Of a stretch of 64,000 nucleotides of DNA, positions 39,523-52,630 are shown in pieces. Where the stretch lies: positions 10,615,612 through 10,679,611 of the forward strand of contig NC_090735.1 in NCBI RefSeq assembly GCF_036898095.1, written 5' to 3'. The stretch comes from Palaemon carinicauda. Lineage: Eukaryota; Arthropoda; Malacostraca; Decapoda; Palaemonidae. How positions within the stretch are numbered: the stretch's first letter is position 1; each line of letters opens with the position of its first letter. The notes under the pieces are model-generated. The model ran no database searches. It saw nothing but the letters and a program-made list of their open reading frames with translations, and was not told the DNA's origin. A program made the translations under genes and the position numbers.

Positions 39523-41857
39523 ATGGCTGACCCTTCTCCAATTCTTAAATTTCGTAAATGTCATGCTAGGGATTGTAACAAACGTCTTCCAAAGGCCTCT
39601 CTCGACCCACATACCGTGTGTTCTAATTGTCGGGGTAAAACCTGTCAATTAGGAGATCGGTGTGATGAGTGCGTGGTACTTTCGGAATTCGACTGGCTAG
39701 AGTTTGATAAGTATTCTCGTAAGCTAGAGAGAGATAGGGTGAGGAGAAGTTCCTCTAGATCATTAGAATTTTCCTCCTCCCATGCCCCTGAACCTAATCC
39801 TTCCCCAGTAGTAGTTGTGCCTGAACCTTCTACTAGCACTCATGAACCATCAATGCGGGATATGTTGCGTGCCATTCAAGCGTTGGGCGAGAGAGTTGAA
39901 TCTTTGGCTACGGACCGTAATCAACTCATGGCGGATGTAAAAGTTAGTGTCAGAGTGCCACATTAGAAAATCGTGGGGATAAAGTGATTAGTGCGCAAAG
40001 TGTTATCAGTGTTGCGACCGAGGGTTCGTCTGTTCGTGCTTGTCGTTCGCCTAGTCCGAGACCTCTTGCAAGCTCCCATGCACCAGGGAGAAGTAATGTC
40101 GTAGGACTTATGGGGACGAGAGGCTTTAACCGACGAACAGACGTTCCCTCTATGGTTTCGGGCGTGTCTTGTCAAGACCGCCCCTACCATAAGACGAGCG
40201 AGGCGGTTTTCTCCTCGTCATCCGAAGGCTTCTCGCGTAAGAAACCGTGGAGCAAGGTTTCGAGACCCTTAAAGCGGAAGTCAGTCCCTTCAGGACAGGT
40301 CCAGCGTCCTGGTTGTAGCCATTGGGACAGCTCTGACCCTGTGCAGTCATCGGAAGACTGCTCGCCGCCTAAACAGAAGCGTAACACAGGCTCCGAGAGT
40401 CTTAGTGTAGGCAATGTTTTGCAGTCACAGACGTTACCATCGTCTCGACCCGCACCCACTCCCGTTGATCCTAAATGGGTTGTACTGCAGAATATGCAGA
40501 ATAAGCTTGCCTCTCTTATGGAGGACTATACTGCTGAGCAGGTTCACGATAATCCTCGCCGTTACGCTGATCGAGATCCTGGCCGTCAGCCGCCCAAACG
40601 AGCCTTTGCTCGTCCTGTTGACGTTGATGTTACAAAGTCACGTCAGTCACGTTACTTAGAGCCTCACTCGATGCAGTCCCGTGTTGACTTTCAGCCGCTT
40701 GTGGACGTTCAGCCGCTGCCGCATGCTCGTGTTGGCGTTCAGGACGTTCGCCAACCAGCTAAGTTGACTTGTTTTGACGTTGAGCGTCAAGCACCGCAGT
40801 CAAGAGTTGTTTTAACTTGCTTGAGACTCATCAGTTGTCGGACGAGGTTCCTTCAGATGAGGACGTTGCTGATCCTCCTCCTAATGATAATCCTTTGGAC
40901 GTTTTGTCGGATGTAGAGGAACCTAATGCTGTACAACCTTCGATGGATTTTAAGAAAATCATGATGATTTTCAAGGATCTTTTCCCAGATCATTTTGTTG
41001 CTGTTGCTCCTCGTTCGCCTCCGTCTGAGTTTGCGCTAGGCTTAGCTGCTACCAAGCCTGCCTTTACTAAGCTAGTGCTTTCTCGCTCTTCTAAGAGGGC
41101 TTTACGTCTTCTAGGCGACTGGTTGGATACCAGGAGGAGTTTGGGGAAGACGGCTTTTGCCTTCCCACCTTTTAAGCTAGCTTCTAGATCGAGCGTCTGG
41201 TATGACACGGGAGAAGTTCTCGGCTTGGGAGTCCCTGCCTCTGCCCAGGGTGACTTCTCAAGCCTCGTAGACTCTCCCCGTCGCCTGGCCATGAGACGCT
41301 CGAAGATTTGTTGGTCCTCCTCGGACCTTGACCATCTACTTAAAGGCGTATACAGGGCCTTTGAAGTTTTTAACTTTCTAGATTGGTCTTTAGGAGCATT
41401 AAGTAGGAAGATCTCGTCTGCTGACCAAGATGTATCCTTACTTATTATGTCCTGTATGGACAAAGCCATCCGCGATGGCTCCAATGAGCTCGCCTCCACC
41501 TTTACGTCGGGAGTCTTGAAGAAGAGAGAAACCCTTTGCTCTTTCCTTTCAGCAGGAGTTACTCCCTGTCAAAGATCGGAACTGCTCTTTGCTCCCTTAT
41601 CGGCTGCCTTGTTTCCACAACAGCTGATTAAGGACATTGCTGCTTCGCTTGTGCAGAAGGACACACATGACCTGATGGCTTCTTCTGCTCGCAAGGGAGC
41701 TCCTTCTTCATCCTTTGTTGTGAGACCCAGAATCGAGACTCCTGCGTCTAGATTTATCCCGCCCTTTCGTGGCAGAGCTCCCAGCAGGGGAGGCTCTCGT
41801 GCCGAGGGAAAGAGAGGTAAGAAGAGAGGAGCCAAGTCCTCCCGTGGCAGAGTCTGA
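39523..41857 (+). pseudogene. E7 gag with two lesions
   Basis: ATG 39523. The Cys cluster is intact (KCHARDC, CSNC, CQLGDRCDEC). Frame 1 ends at 39966 because a net loss of a few bases near 39937-39951 shifts it; a second frame runs 39984-40916; a deletion of roughly 190 nt near 40815 relative to E4 removes part of the Gln-rich middle and shifts to the third frame, which is open to 41857 and holds the conserved C-terminal domain and the FIPPFRGRAPSR end. The product would not be made in full from this copy. Confidence 0.88.
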
Positions 41858-43916
41858 CTGCCCACGGCCTCAGACAGCGGTAGGGGCCAGACTGAACAGC
41901 TTCTGGCAGGCCTGGGAGAAGAGGGGTGCAGACCAAGAGTCTGTTCTGTTGCTCAAGGAGGGGTACAAAATACCATTTGTACGCAGACCTCCTCTAGTAA
42001 CAGTTCCCATAGACCTCTCTCCCAGGTATCGAGAGGAGTCAAAGAGACAAGCCCTACATCACGAAGTGTCTCTGTTGCTAGAGAAGAGAGCGGTGGTGAA
42101 AGTCTCGGACCTTCAATCACCGGGGTTTTACAACCGTCTCTTCCTAGTCCCAAAGCATACAGGGGGTTGGAGGCCAGTGCTAGACGTCAGTGCGCTCAAC
42201 GTTTTTGTTACGAAAACAAAATTTACGATGGAGACCACGAACTCCGTCTTAGCAGCGGTCAGAGAGGGAGACTGGATGGTCTCTCTCGACCTGCGAGATG
42301 CGTACTTCCACATTCCTATACACCTGGATTCCCAACCGTTTCTGAGGTTTGTTTACAGGAATGTGGTATACCAGTTTCGAGCACTGTGCTTCGGCCTCAG
42401 TCCTGCTCCTCTCGTGTTTACGAGGCTCATGAGGAATGTGGCAAAATTCCTTCATCTATCGGGAATTCGAGCCTCCCTGTACTTGGACGACTGGCTTCTC
42501 AGAGCATCGTCCAGTCATCGCTGTCTGCAGGATCTACATTGGACGTTGGGTCTGGCCAAGGAGTTGGGACTTTTGGTCAACTTAGAAAAGTCCCAACTGA
42601 TTCCATCCCAGACGATTCTATATTTGGGGATGGAGATTCGCAGTCTAGTTTTTCGGGCTTTTCCGTCTGCCACCCGAATAGAACAAGCCCTGCTCAAAGT
42701 CCGACTAATGCTGAAAAGAGAACGTTGTTCAGTAAGGAGTTGGATGAGTCTCGTAGGGACTCTATCATCCCTGGAGCAGTTTGTCTCGCTAGGGAGACTG
42801 CACCTTCGGCCTCTCCAGTTCCATTTAGACTCTCACTGGAACAAGGGCAAGACTTTAGAGACTGTATCAATCCCGGTCTCCGAACCAGTAAAAGCATGCC
42901 TGAACTGGTGGGACAGCAACATCAGTCTGAGAGAGGGCCTGTCCCTAGCAGTCAAGAACCCAAACCACGTGTTGTTCTCAGACGCGTCGGATTTGGGTTG
43001 GGGTGCGACCCTGGACGGTCGGGAATGCTCGGGTCTTTGGACCTCAGTTCAGAAGAGCATGCACATCAACGGCAAGGAGCTATTAGCAGTCCACTTGGCC
43101 TTGATGAATTTCGAGAGCATTCTTCGAAACAAAGTGGTAGAGGTCAATTCAGACAACACCACAGCTTTGGCGTATATCTCCAAGCAAGGAGGCACTCACT
43201 CCCACACGCTGTACGTGATCGCAAGGGACCTCCTCATATGGTCAAAAAATCGAGGCATCTCCCTGTTGACAAGATTCATCCAGGGGGACTTGAACGTCTT
43301 GGCAGACTGTCTCAGTCGGAGAGGTCAGGTGATACCCACGGAATGGACCCTCCACAAGGACGTGTGCAAGAGTCTTTGGGCGACTTGGGGTCAACCCACC
43401 ATAGACCTCTTTGCCACCTCGTTGACCAAAAGGCTCCCAATCTATTGCTCACCAGTCCCAGATCCAGAGGCGATCCACATAGACGCGTTTCTACTGGACT
43501 GGTCTCACATGGACTTGTATGCATTCCCACCATTCAAGATAGTCAACAAGGTACTGCAGAAGTTCGCCTCTCACGAAGGGACAAGGTTAACGTTGGTTGC
43601 TCCCCTCTGGCCCGCGAGAGAGTGGTTCACCGAGGTACTTCAATGGCTGGTAGACATTCCAAGGAGTCTTCCTCTAAGGGTAGATCTCTTACGTCAGCCC
43701 CACGTAAAGGATGTTCATCAAAGCCTCCCCGCGCTTCGGCTGACTGCCTTCAGACTATCGAAAGACTCTCAAGAGCTCGAGGCTTTTCGAAGGAGGCAGC
43801 CAGTGCGATTGCGAGAGCTAGGAGAGCTTCTACCATCAAAGTATACCAGTCGAAGTGGGAAGTCTTTCGAGACTGGTGCAAGTCAGCATCTGTGTCCTCT
43901 TCCAGTACCTCTGTAG
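41769..43916 (+). CDS. E7 reverse transcriptase-RNase H
   Basis: 715 codons without interruption, beginning as GTG in the last 89 nt of gag, +1 to the gag frame. RT has GGWRPVLDVSALN, SLDLRDAYFHIPIHLDS, FGLSPAPLVF, LYLDDWLLRA and YLGMEI. RNase H has FSDASDLGWGA, INGKELLAVHLAL (Cys of the usual NCKE is Gly), VNSDNTTALA and ADCLSRR. Its frame overlaps YR at the end. With gag broken, expression would depend on other copies. Confidence 0.93.
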   Translation: MAELPAGEALVPREREVRREEPSPPVAESDCPRPQTAVGARLNSFWQAWEKRGADQESVLLLKEGYKIPFVRRPPLVTVPIDLSPRYREESKRQALHHEVSLLLEKRAVVKVSDLQSPGFYNRLFLVPKHTGGWRPVLDVSALNVFVTKTKFTMETTNSVLAAVREGDWMVSLDLRDAYFHIPIHLDSQPFLRFVYRNVVYQFRALCFGLSPAPLVFTRLMRNVAKFLHLSGIRASLYLDDWLLRASSSHRCLQDLHWTLGLAKELGLLVNLEKSQLIPSQTILYLGMEIRSLVFRAFPSATRIEQALLKVRLMLKRERCSVRSWMSLVGTLSSLEQFVSLGRLHLRPLQFHLDSHWNKGKTLETVSIPVSEPVKACLNWWDSNISLREGLSLAVKNPNHVLFSDASDLGWGATLDGRECSGLWTSVQKSMHINGKELLAVHLALMNFESILRNKVVEVNSDNTTALAYISKQGGTHSHTLYVIARDLLIWSKNRGISLLTRFIQGDLNVLADCLSRRGQVIPTEWTLHKDVCKSLWATWGQPTIDLFATSLTKRLPIYCSPVPDPEAIHIDAFLLDWSHMDLYAFPPFKIVNKVLQKFASHEGTRLTLVAPLWPAREWFTEVLQWLVDIPRSLPLRVDLLRQPHVKDVHQSLPALRLTAFRLSKDSQELEAFRRRQPVRLRELGELLPSKYTSRSGKSFETGASQHLCPLPVPL

Positions 43917-44789
43917 CCCAAATCGCAGATTTTCTCTTACATCTGAGAAATGTTCGCTCCCTCTCAGCATCCACTATTAAGGGCTACAGGAGCATGTTGG
44001 CTTCGGTCTTTCGACATAGAGGCTTAGATCTTTCCAATAATAAAGATCTCCAAGATCTCCTTAAGTCTTTCGAGACCTCTAAGGAACTTAGACGTGGTCC
44101 TAAGGTTCCTGATGTCAGACAGGTTTGAGCCATTGCATTCAGCCTCCCTGAAGGATCTCACCCTCAAGACACTTTTTCTAGTGTGCTTGGCTTCGGCTAA
44201 AAGGGTCAGTGAGATTCATGCCTTCAGTAAGAACATCGGCTTTTCCACAGATAAAGCCACATGTTCACTTCAGCTTGGTTTCCTGGCCAAAAATGAACTG
44301 CCTTCTCGTCCTTGGCCTAAGTCATTCGATATACCTTGCCTGTCAGAGATCGTAGGCAACGAACTTGAAAGAGTACTGTGTCCAGTTAGAGCTCTTAAGT
44401 TCTACTTAGCTCGTACTAAGTCCTTACGAGGTGGATCTGAGGCCTTATGGTGCTCAGTTAAGAAGCCATCATTACCTATGTTAAAGAATGCTTTGTCATA
44501 TTTTATCAGATTTTTAATCCGAGAGGCTCATTCTCACTTGAATGAAACAGACCGTTGCTTGCTTAAGGTTAAGACACACGAAGTAAGAGCTATAGCAACT
44601 TCCGTGGCCTTTAAGCAAAATAGATCTCTGCGAAGTATTATGGACGCGACCTTTTGGAGAAGCAAGTCGGTATTCGCGTCATTTTACTTAAAAGATGTCC
44701 AGACTCTTTATGAGGACTGCTACACACTGGGTCCATTCGTTGCAGCGAGTGCAGTAGTGGGTGAGGGTTCTACCACTACATTCCCTTAA
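43643..44789 (+). pseudogene. E7 tyrosine recombinase with a 26-bp deletion
   Basis: ATG 43643. Open to 44128 in the first frame; near 44085, 26 bp present in E4 are missing between two GGA triplets, which shifts the frame. The second frame is open to 44789 and holds Arg (SAKRVSE), HEVR and the FASFYLKDV Tyr block. All catalytic residues survive downstream of the break, but the N-terminal part is disconnected from them. Same length otherwise as E4 and E6. Confidence 0.9.
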
Positions 44790-45179
44790 TTCCAATATCC
44801 TTTTAATCTGTGTCTTGAAATGTTTTTAATCTTGTTTTTGGGTGTACGGAAGGCTAAGAAGCCTTTCGCATCCTGGTTGATTTGGCAGGTGGTCAAATGT
44901 CATTTCTTGAGAGCGCCCAGATTAGGGGTTTGATGAGGTCCTGTTGTATGGGTTGCCGCCCTTGATACTTCAGCTCCTGGGAGTCTTTCAGCATCCTAAG
45001 AGGATGGCTGGGCTTCGTGAGGAAGACAGACTAACAAGGCAGAGTAATCGTCAAAGTCAGCTTCCTTACCAGGTACCTATATATATTTGGGTTTTGTTAT
45101 GATATAACTCAAAAACTCTAAGCATATATGCCGTAAACTGTATTAATACTGGTCTCTACCCACCACCATGGGTGTGAAT
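44790..45179 (+). other. E7 3' untranslated region
   Basis: No open frame; homologous to 12208-12596 in E4. Confidence 0.78.
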
Positions 45180-45221
45180 CAGCTATTATATATTCACCGG
45201 CTAAGTTTAATATTTAAAAAT
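45180..45221 (+). repeat. E7 3' inverted terminal repeat
   Basis: Reverse complement of 39148-39190. Confidence 0.9.
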
Positions 45222-45508
45222 GATATTTTGATTATAAAATAAATTTTTGAATATACTTACCCGGTGAATATATAAATTAAAGGCCCCCCCTTCCTCCCCG
45301 ATAGAGACCCAGCGGGATGAGAAGAACTGGAGCTGTTTACATGTATATGCGGTATCTGGCCGATAGTTGGCGCTGGTGGGCACACCCGCAACCTTCATGG
45401 CGATCGCTCGCGAGTTTTTGTGTTTTTCTGTCGAGCCGTCCGAGACGTCAGCTATTATATATTCACCGGGTAAGTATATTCAAAAATTTATTTTATAATC
45501 AAAATATC
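45222..45508. repeat. E7 internal complementary region
   Basis: Arms 45222-45275 and 45455-45508 are exact or near-exact reverse complements (54 nt). The middle is the inverse of the E7 leader. Confidence 0.9.
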
Positions 45509-47385
45509 ATTTTGCAATATAGATTTATCATGGGCAGAACAATCTGCAATGTATAGAAGGTTAGGTGAACTGCACTATGGCGAGGGATGACTGTATTTGA
45601 GTAGCCCATTCGGCTTAATGCAGAGAAATCCTGGAATAAAGCATCTTCAATCTTAGACTTATTCCAATATGTTGCCCCTACAGTAGGATATTTATTTCCT
45701 TATTTCCTTTCCTCACTAGCCTATGTTTCCCTGTTGGAGCCCTTGGGCTTACAGCATCTTGCTTTTCCAACTAGGGTTGTAGCTTGACTAGTAATAATAA
45801 TATATTATTGACATAAGAGAAGTCCCATGTGTGTCTCTACTGTTATTTACAGGTGTAATGAGTTAAGGCAACTGAAGGTTGGGTTGCAGTTCAGATGGGT
45901 TGGAGAAAGTTTTCATATTTTAAATTACGGTGGAATTTTCAACTATCCCTTGTAAATTACCACTATTCCCTCCTTCCTTTTAAATGTGGAATTTAGTAAT
46001 TAAATTTAATTTAAGATTCATTGAAATGAAGAAAAGATTTTAGAATAATGTAATATTCATTTCAATTCCTACCAAATATTCATTCAATTACTTACCCACC
46101 TTCCCACAACTAGTGAATATCAAAGTGATTGGATTGTGTGAATAAATGTAAGCGTTGCAAGTGTTACCATTGGTGGGGATTCCCAGTTATTACTTGAGAA
46201 TAAAAATCTTGTTTTTATTAGCCTTGTTAACCAAGCTGTGCTTCAAAGAATGTGGCACATGAATATTGGGTAATTATAGAAATATGTTCCATAATTTTTT
46301 ATTAATATTTTGAAGAAATGTCAGGATGCATCATGTGCCTGCACATAAGTTCATTACATTACTGTATATAGATTAATCATAACAGTTCTTCAATTTATTT
46401 ATAGAATACAGGATACATACAGTCAACCCCCCAGGGCCCATGCTGTGATGGCTTTCAAATGTTTTGTGTTTTGCAAGTTTAGACCTACTATTCTTTGTAG
46501 CTTACATGAGAGTAACATAGATTATGTGCAGACTAACTCAGCTGCTTATCATACCAAATAGACGGATAGTTGTCATAAATCTGTCATTTTAAGAACATTA
46601 AAGTATGGTAAACATGATCTAAAATCAGCACGAAAGACCTTTCAACATACCTCTGAAATACTTTTTTGTGTTTTAATTTGAGAAAGGTCAACATAATTTA
46701 CAAAATTTAACTGTAATTATCATTTTGCAGAACAGTAATTCTGTTAATTGACAATATCAAGCCATAATTATAATTGTTCTATAATTCAAATGGTGGCAAT
46801 TTACTATTTTTTCTGTAATTCAAGTGCATTGAATTGATGGAATTGCTCATTCCCACCAATACTATATTTTCTACCAAAAGGACATGGCAGTAGACCTCAA
46901 CACTCCATACATGTTTTGTGTTTTACTTATTTTTCAATTTTAGAGAGATCATTTTGTTATTTATTTATGTAGAAAACTATTGCCAACCTATCAGCTACAA
47001 GTGATGGTTGTCACATAGCAGTGGGCGGGACGGCGGGACCTTTTATTGCAAAGGTTAATGATGTTGACTAGTAGTAGTAGTAGTAGTACCAGAAAAGATA
47101 CAACCTTTTTGCCGATTGAAGTAAGTTTATTTTAAAGTTTGTTTAAAAGTTTTGATTTTTCTATGCGCTTTAATGAGAACAAAGGAGAGCTAGTCTGGTT
47201 GAGCATAGGACTTGTAAGGGTGAGTAAATTTAATATATTTCGAAGCTTGATATGTTGCTATGCTTTATGTTTATTTGGTTTAAACATTATTTTTTATTTG
47301 TCCAGAGCTTAATTGCAATGTTAACAACCATCTAAGTTCAAAGATGGGATGGAGTTACCAATGCTGTAATATATATTGTTTTCAG
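45509..47385 (+). other. Peflin intron, 3' part
   Basis: AT-rich. It has an inverted copy of the (ATT)n-linked dispersed repeat at about 45690-45810 and an (AGT)n run at about 47069-47089. No gene seen. Confidence 0.7.
45690..45810 (-). repeat. Dispersed repeat, copy 2
   Basis: Inverse orientation to 38690 and 53090: contains CTTGCTTTTCCAACTAGGGT and TGTAGCTTGACTAGTAATAA. Partial copy. Confidence 0.75.
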
Positions 47386-47454
47386 GGATATGGGTATGGT
47401 CAACCACAGGGAGGCTACCCAGGGCATGCCCCTCCCTCTGGTTATCCTGGACAG
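47386..47454 (+). CDS. PEF1: Peflin exon with Gly/Tyr/Pro/Gln repeat (duplicate copy 2)
   Basis: 69 nt, phase 0, from TTGTTTTCAG acceptor to GTCAGT donor. It encodes [20 protein letters not shown] plus PGQ. It differs from the 37285 exon by a few substitutions and one inserted codon. Intron sequences next to both exons also match for a short distance (TGTTTTCAG before; GTCAGTAAAAT after), so the whole exon with its splice sites was duplicated. Both are in frame with each other and with the next exon. Confidence 0.87.
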
Positions 47455-50400
47455 GTCAGTAAAATGGCTATCCTGCATTTGACTGTGAGTGTTGTTTGTT
47501 TCTTAAAAAATAGTTCATGAAGTTGTGTATTGAATGTGGTGTTATGATGCCATTAACTAATGATTATATATTGTACAGTATTCTGGATACAATATATAAA
47601 AAATATCCTAAATAAAGTGAGATAGAAACAGGTATGAGTAACCTAAGCCTGGAAAAATAGGAAAGTTATCAGGAGGTTAATATCCACAGAAGATTCCAGA
47701 TTTTGTATTCCATCAAATTATTCTTAATGATAAAATTAATTAAATTACAAAGATTTATGAGAATGATAACTTCGTCTTGGAGTGCTTGTATAAATAATGA
47801 TAGTTCCTGGTAGCATTATATAAAGTGCAAATAGTAGTTCAAGTACTGTACACTAATTTATAAGAAGATTTCTGTATAGATAGTTTTTGGAGGTGGAACA
47901 TTTGTTACCTTGTCAACAGATTCGATTCATAAGCTAAGACATATTATCCAAGTTATATATTGAGCAAAACCTTTGTTGTTAGAGTGCCTACAATATGAGA
48001 GAGTAACGGCTGTATTATTTTGGAGGATCATATCCCAGAGGGCGGGAAATATACCGAAATTACAATAATTGAAATAGTTTGGACATATGGGGGAAATGGA
48101 AAGGAGCCAAGTGTTAAAGTAAACGTAGACAGAAAAAGCAGGGTGAAGACATATGGGAAGACTGATAGTCATTAAAAAAGGATATGAATTGAGAGACCAT
48201 GACCATATGAAATTTCAAGCACCATATGTACAAAAACAGAAGAATGTAGAGGACTCATTACACGTTTATCCCCCTGTGAATTGAGAGACCCTGATGTAAA
48301 AACACTAAAGGTGATGATTGGGTGATACTGTAAGTAGTTCAACAGCAAAAGCTAATGATATGTAGTTTCATCTAGGATTGCAAATATGAAAAGTTTGCAG
48401 CAAATACCTGTTAATGAGAATGGAATATTTATAGTCTTTGTAGGTAAACAAACCAGGATTAACAGGTGAGTTCTTTATAACACTTTCTACACTGCTTGCA
48501 GTAGAAACAAGTATGACTTGGGATTACAGAAAACTGGAAACAGCTTTCTGAATGAGTTAAGATTACTGTGTATTATAATGTTTCTATTCAGTCTTCTTAT
48601 TTTTCTTTTTGTTTTACTTCACAGTAATGCATAGATGCACACATTATCACCTTAAGAGTTGACTCATTCACTAGACTAACCTTAATTCGTTGTTTATAGA
48701 TTATTTCAGTGAACCTACCTGATATTTGTATGCCTGCATGGTTTCTTGTGGGGAAAAATTTAAGCTAATGAATATTAGGTAAATATTGAAATACTGTACT
48801 GTAATCAAGATCATCATTAAAAAAATTAATTTGGGAGTTCTTTTTCTCATTACAGGATGCACATTCTTATTTTTTGGTGCTTTTTCATCCCTGTATAGGC
48901 TTAGATTGAGAATGTAATGTATTACAGTACAGTAGATGTGACAAGTATCAAATAAAGGGCATACTGAAAGTATGGGGGTAATAGGAACACTTGCCGGTAG
49001 TTGCTATTTAGGATTTTATGGTAATTTTCAGCTTTTAACAAGAAACCATAAGGAATAGTAGTACTGGAATTGTACCCAAGCCAAGGATTTGAGTTGGTAA
49101 TAACATTATGTAGAAAACCCAGCAAGACACTGATAAGAGACAAGAAGCGGGAACATTGATTTAGTCATGGTGGAAAGTATGGAGGATGTCAGAGAAAATT
49201 ATCACACTGCTATCCCAAACTAGGCATGGCTAACTACATACTGTACTTTCTTGCAATAATTTTTCTAATGTTTTCTCATTCTTATGATTTTTGTATTTGT
49301 TTTATATTTAGTTATTCTTCTAATTCCATTTACTGTATTGCTCTGTCATTTTCTTGATCTTTGTATGTAGCCTGTGATCAACCTAATTTGCTTTTTAGAC
49401 AAATTGATGACCGTTTTGCTTTCCCTGTGTAATGCTTTTCATAGTTTAAATTGTTGTTAACAATCATGATAATAATTGGAACTTGACTCAAGGAATATTG
49501 GAAAACACCAAAGCACTGCAGTCAATTTATTAAGTTCTTGTTCATTCTATGAAGGATGTGAACTTCAAAGTGACATTGGTGGTGTTTTGGAACTTATGTT
49601 CCCTATTATTGTCACTTTTTACTGTCAACATTGGATCTGTATTCGAAATCTAAGGAAAATAAGAAGTTAAAAAAAATAAACTAGGAGTAGAAGGTACAAA
49701 GAATGAACTGAGAAGTAGCATTGTAACTCCAAATAATAAATTGATCTGTAATATTGTAACCCAAAGTAAGAATAAATTTAGTAGTAATATTATAACCATA
49801 TCCTGAGGGTGTAGTATTGATGATGATAATAATTATAAAGGACACGCTAGTGAGTTTTAACCTTTTCCCTTAAATGTTGAGTTAACAATCAAGCCTGAAA
49901 TGAAGTTTCCACTTTATAAAATGTTTTTATTTTATTGGTAACAGCTTAATTATGCCAGTAGTGCCTGGGTGAAACTTCTGTATTAGTTGGACTGAACAGG
50001 GTAGCTTCTAGAAGCTCAGTGTAAAAAAGACGTGACTAAATACCATCTTGATTACACTATACTTTGCTTTATTATTGGTTTCCATTTATTTTTCCTTAAA
50101 GCACAAAAGATGAAGAGAAAGTGAATGAGAAATAAATTGGACATCAATCATATCAGTTAAGGAAAATGAAGCACAGTAGTGCCCCATTTTCAATGGGTAT
50201 TATGAGTAACCTCCACTTACATGGATAATTAAATCTGAAAGCAATAGCAAATACTTATAATCTCCTACACCGTACTTTAATTAAAAAAAAATGATATATA
50301 CATAATCCTAAATGAATGAAAATAAGGATATAACGACAGTATTGTATTAATTTTGTTTTTTTAATTTCTCTCTACAGCGGATCGGCTGATAATGGGGTGG

Positions 50401-50630
50401 AACTATACCGTACAGTACAAATGAAGTACTGTATGTTTGAAACTGTCATCGTGATATAGTTTTTAAGTGATGATTATTGAGGAGAATAAATATTCATTTC
50501 CAGGTTGATAACAGGGCACAACTGTACAGTACTGTATAATACAACTGTACAGTAGTATATTTGAAATTGTCTCAACAAGATGCAATTTTTAGGCATTCAG
50601 TACTGAGGAGAATTAAAATTTTATTTCCAG
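47455..50630 (+). other. Peflin intron
   Basis: AT-rich, no transposon remnant or gene recognised. Small ORFs (48922-49143, 49476-49670) carry no family content. Confidence 0.65.
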
Positions 50631-50790
50631 GCTCCCCCTGGAAGTTATGCAGGCCAGCAACCTCAGGCAGGTTATGCAGGACAGCAACCTCAGGCAGCTT
50701 ATGCAGGCCAGCAACCTCAGGGAGGCTACCCAGGCCAACAACCCCAAGGTGGTTATCAACAACCTCAAGGAGGCTATGCTGGCCAACCAG
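50631..50790 (+). CDS. PEF1: Peflin exon with YAGQQPQ repeats
   Basis: 160 nt from the TTTCCAG acceptor to GTGAGT; starts in phase 0, ends with one base of a Gly codon. It encodes 53 residues made of five or six imperfect heptapeptide-like repeats (YAGQQPQ, YPGQQPQ), longer than the two upstream exons and also low in complexity. It belongs to the disordered N-terminal region of peflin, which in known peflins precedes the EF hands and affects Ca2+-dependent localisation. Confidence 0.88.
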
Positions 50791-50818
50791 GTGAGTCAGA
50801 GGTTATGGTTTGGGTTTA

Positions 50819-51559
<741 letters not shown>

Positions 51560-52012
51560 TAGTTTGTCCTGTCAGTCCTTCCTTTCCTTCTTTTTATATT
51601 GTGGATTATACTAAAACTAATTTCTTTTTTCTTATGCATATGCAAATGAGTATCAGGGACAAGTAGTACTATGAAGGGCGAGGATATGTAACAGCTCCTC
51701 ACCTATCCTCCTCCTTAGATTCCTAGACTGGGAATAGTCTGTTTGGGGTGGAGATATCTATGGTTATCTACAGATAAGTCCCTGATTATACACAATATCA
51801 TAGGATAATTGTTCCGGGGGTTAGAACCCCGTGATACCTGACGTTAATTCTCTAGTAACATCACTCTCAGAAATATTATACAGTAGGAAGCTGCCTAAAG
51901 GAACTTCCATCAGGACGACATGGCTATCTCACCCCAAAATAGATTTTTCCTACGTCAAAATACATTTTTTGAAAAAATTTAGTTGGAATCGTATAGAATT
52001 TAAAGTGAATGT

Positions 52013-52375
52013 GTAATGAGAGATATAATGCAAGACAAAAACTTAAAGAACAGGTTTTTGAAAATATACAGATACTTATTAAATGTATACAACTGAAATA
52101 TAAATAATAAAACATTCTTCAAACTGAATTAAAAATGTATTCTTTTGGTAGCTTTCCTGTGTAATGAAAGATATAATGCAGGATAAAAACTTATAGAACA
52201 GGGTTTTGAAAATATACAGATATTTATTAAACGTATACAATAGAAATATAAATAATAAATTATAGAACAGGTTTTTGAAAATATACAGATATTTATTAAA
52301 CGTATACAATATAAATATAAATAATAAAACATTCTTCAAACTGAATTAAAAGTGTATTCTTTTGGTAGCTTTCCT
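52013..52375. repeat. Local duplication of about 100-170 bp units
   Basis: Segments around 52013-52165, 52165-52255 and 52255-52375 share AAAATATACAGATATTTATT, AAACGTATACAA and the TTCTTCAAACTGAATTAAAA end. Intronic, no gene. Confidence 0.85.
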
Positions 52376-52468
52376 TTGTAATTAGTGTACTGCTGTAACG
52401 TATTTACCTTACAGTACTGTACTCCTTTTCATTCTTTTAGCAGTATTTATCAAAGTCGGTATTTTCAG

Positions 52469-52630
52469 GGTATCCTGGTGTACCACAGGGCGTGGATCCC
52501 AATGTATTAACCTGGTTCAACGCTGTAGACCAAGATCGTTCTGGACAGATAAATGCCCAGGAATTACGCCTTGCTCTCCAGAATGGCAGCTGGTCTCATT
52601 TTAGTGAGGAAGCTTGCAAGCTAATGATAT
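52469..52630 (+). CDS. PEF1: Peflin exon with EF-hand 1
   Basis: 162 nt between ATTTTCAG and GTAAGT; takes up the Gly codon begun at 50790. It encodes GYPGVPQGVDPNVLTWFNAV and then the EF-hand loop DQDRSGQINAQE (Asp, Asp, Ser, Gln, Ile and the last Glu at the ligand positions), followed by LRLALQNGSWSHFSEEACKLMI. The W-F-x-x-V-D-x-D-x-S-G spacing and the end of the exon match peflin better than ALG-2 or sorcin. This is the first of five EF hands; the remaining exons were not recognised up to 64000. Confidence 0.9.

Larger units (their letters stand above)
39148..45508 (+). mobile_element. E7: family A DIRS-like retrotransposon in a peflin intron
   Basis: Complete, 6.36 kb, same orientation as peflin. 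5' ITR from 39148, 3' ITR ending 45221, ICR 45222-45508. RT-RNase H is open; gag has two lesions and YR one. Closely related to E4 (same ITR subtype, same leader). It accounts for most of the 10-kb intron between the duplicated exons. Confidence 0.93.
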
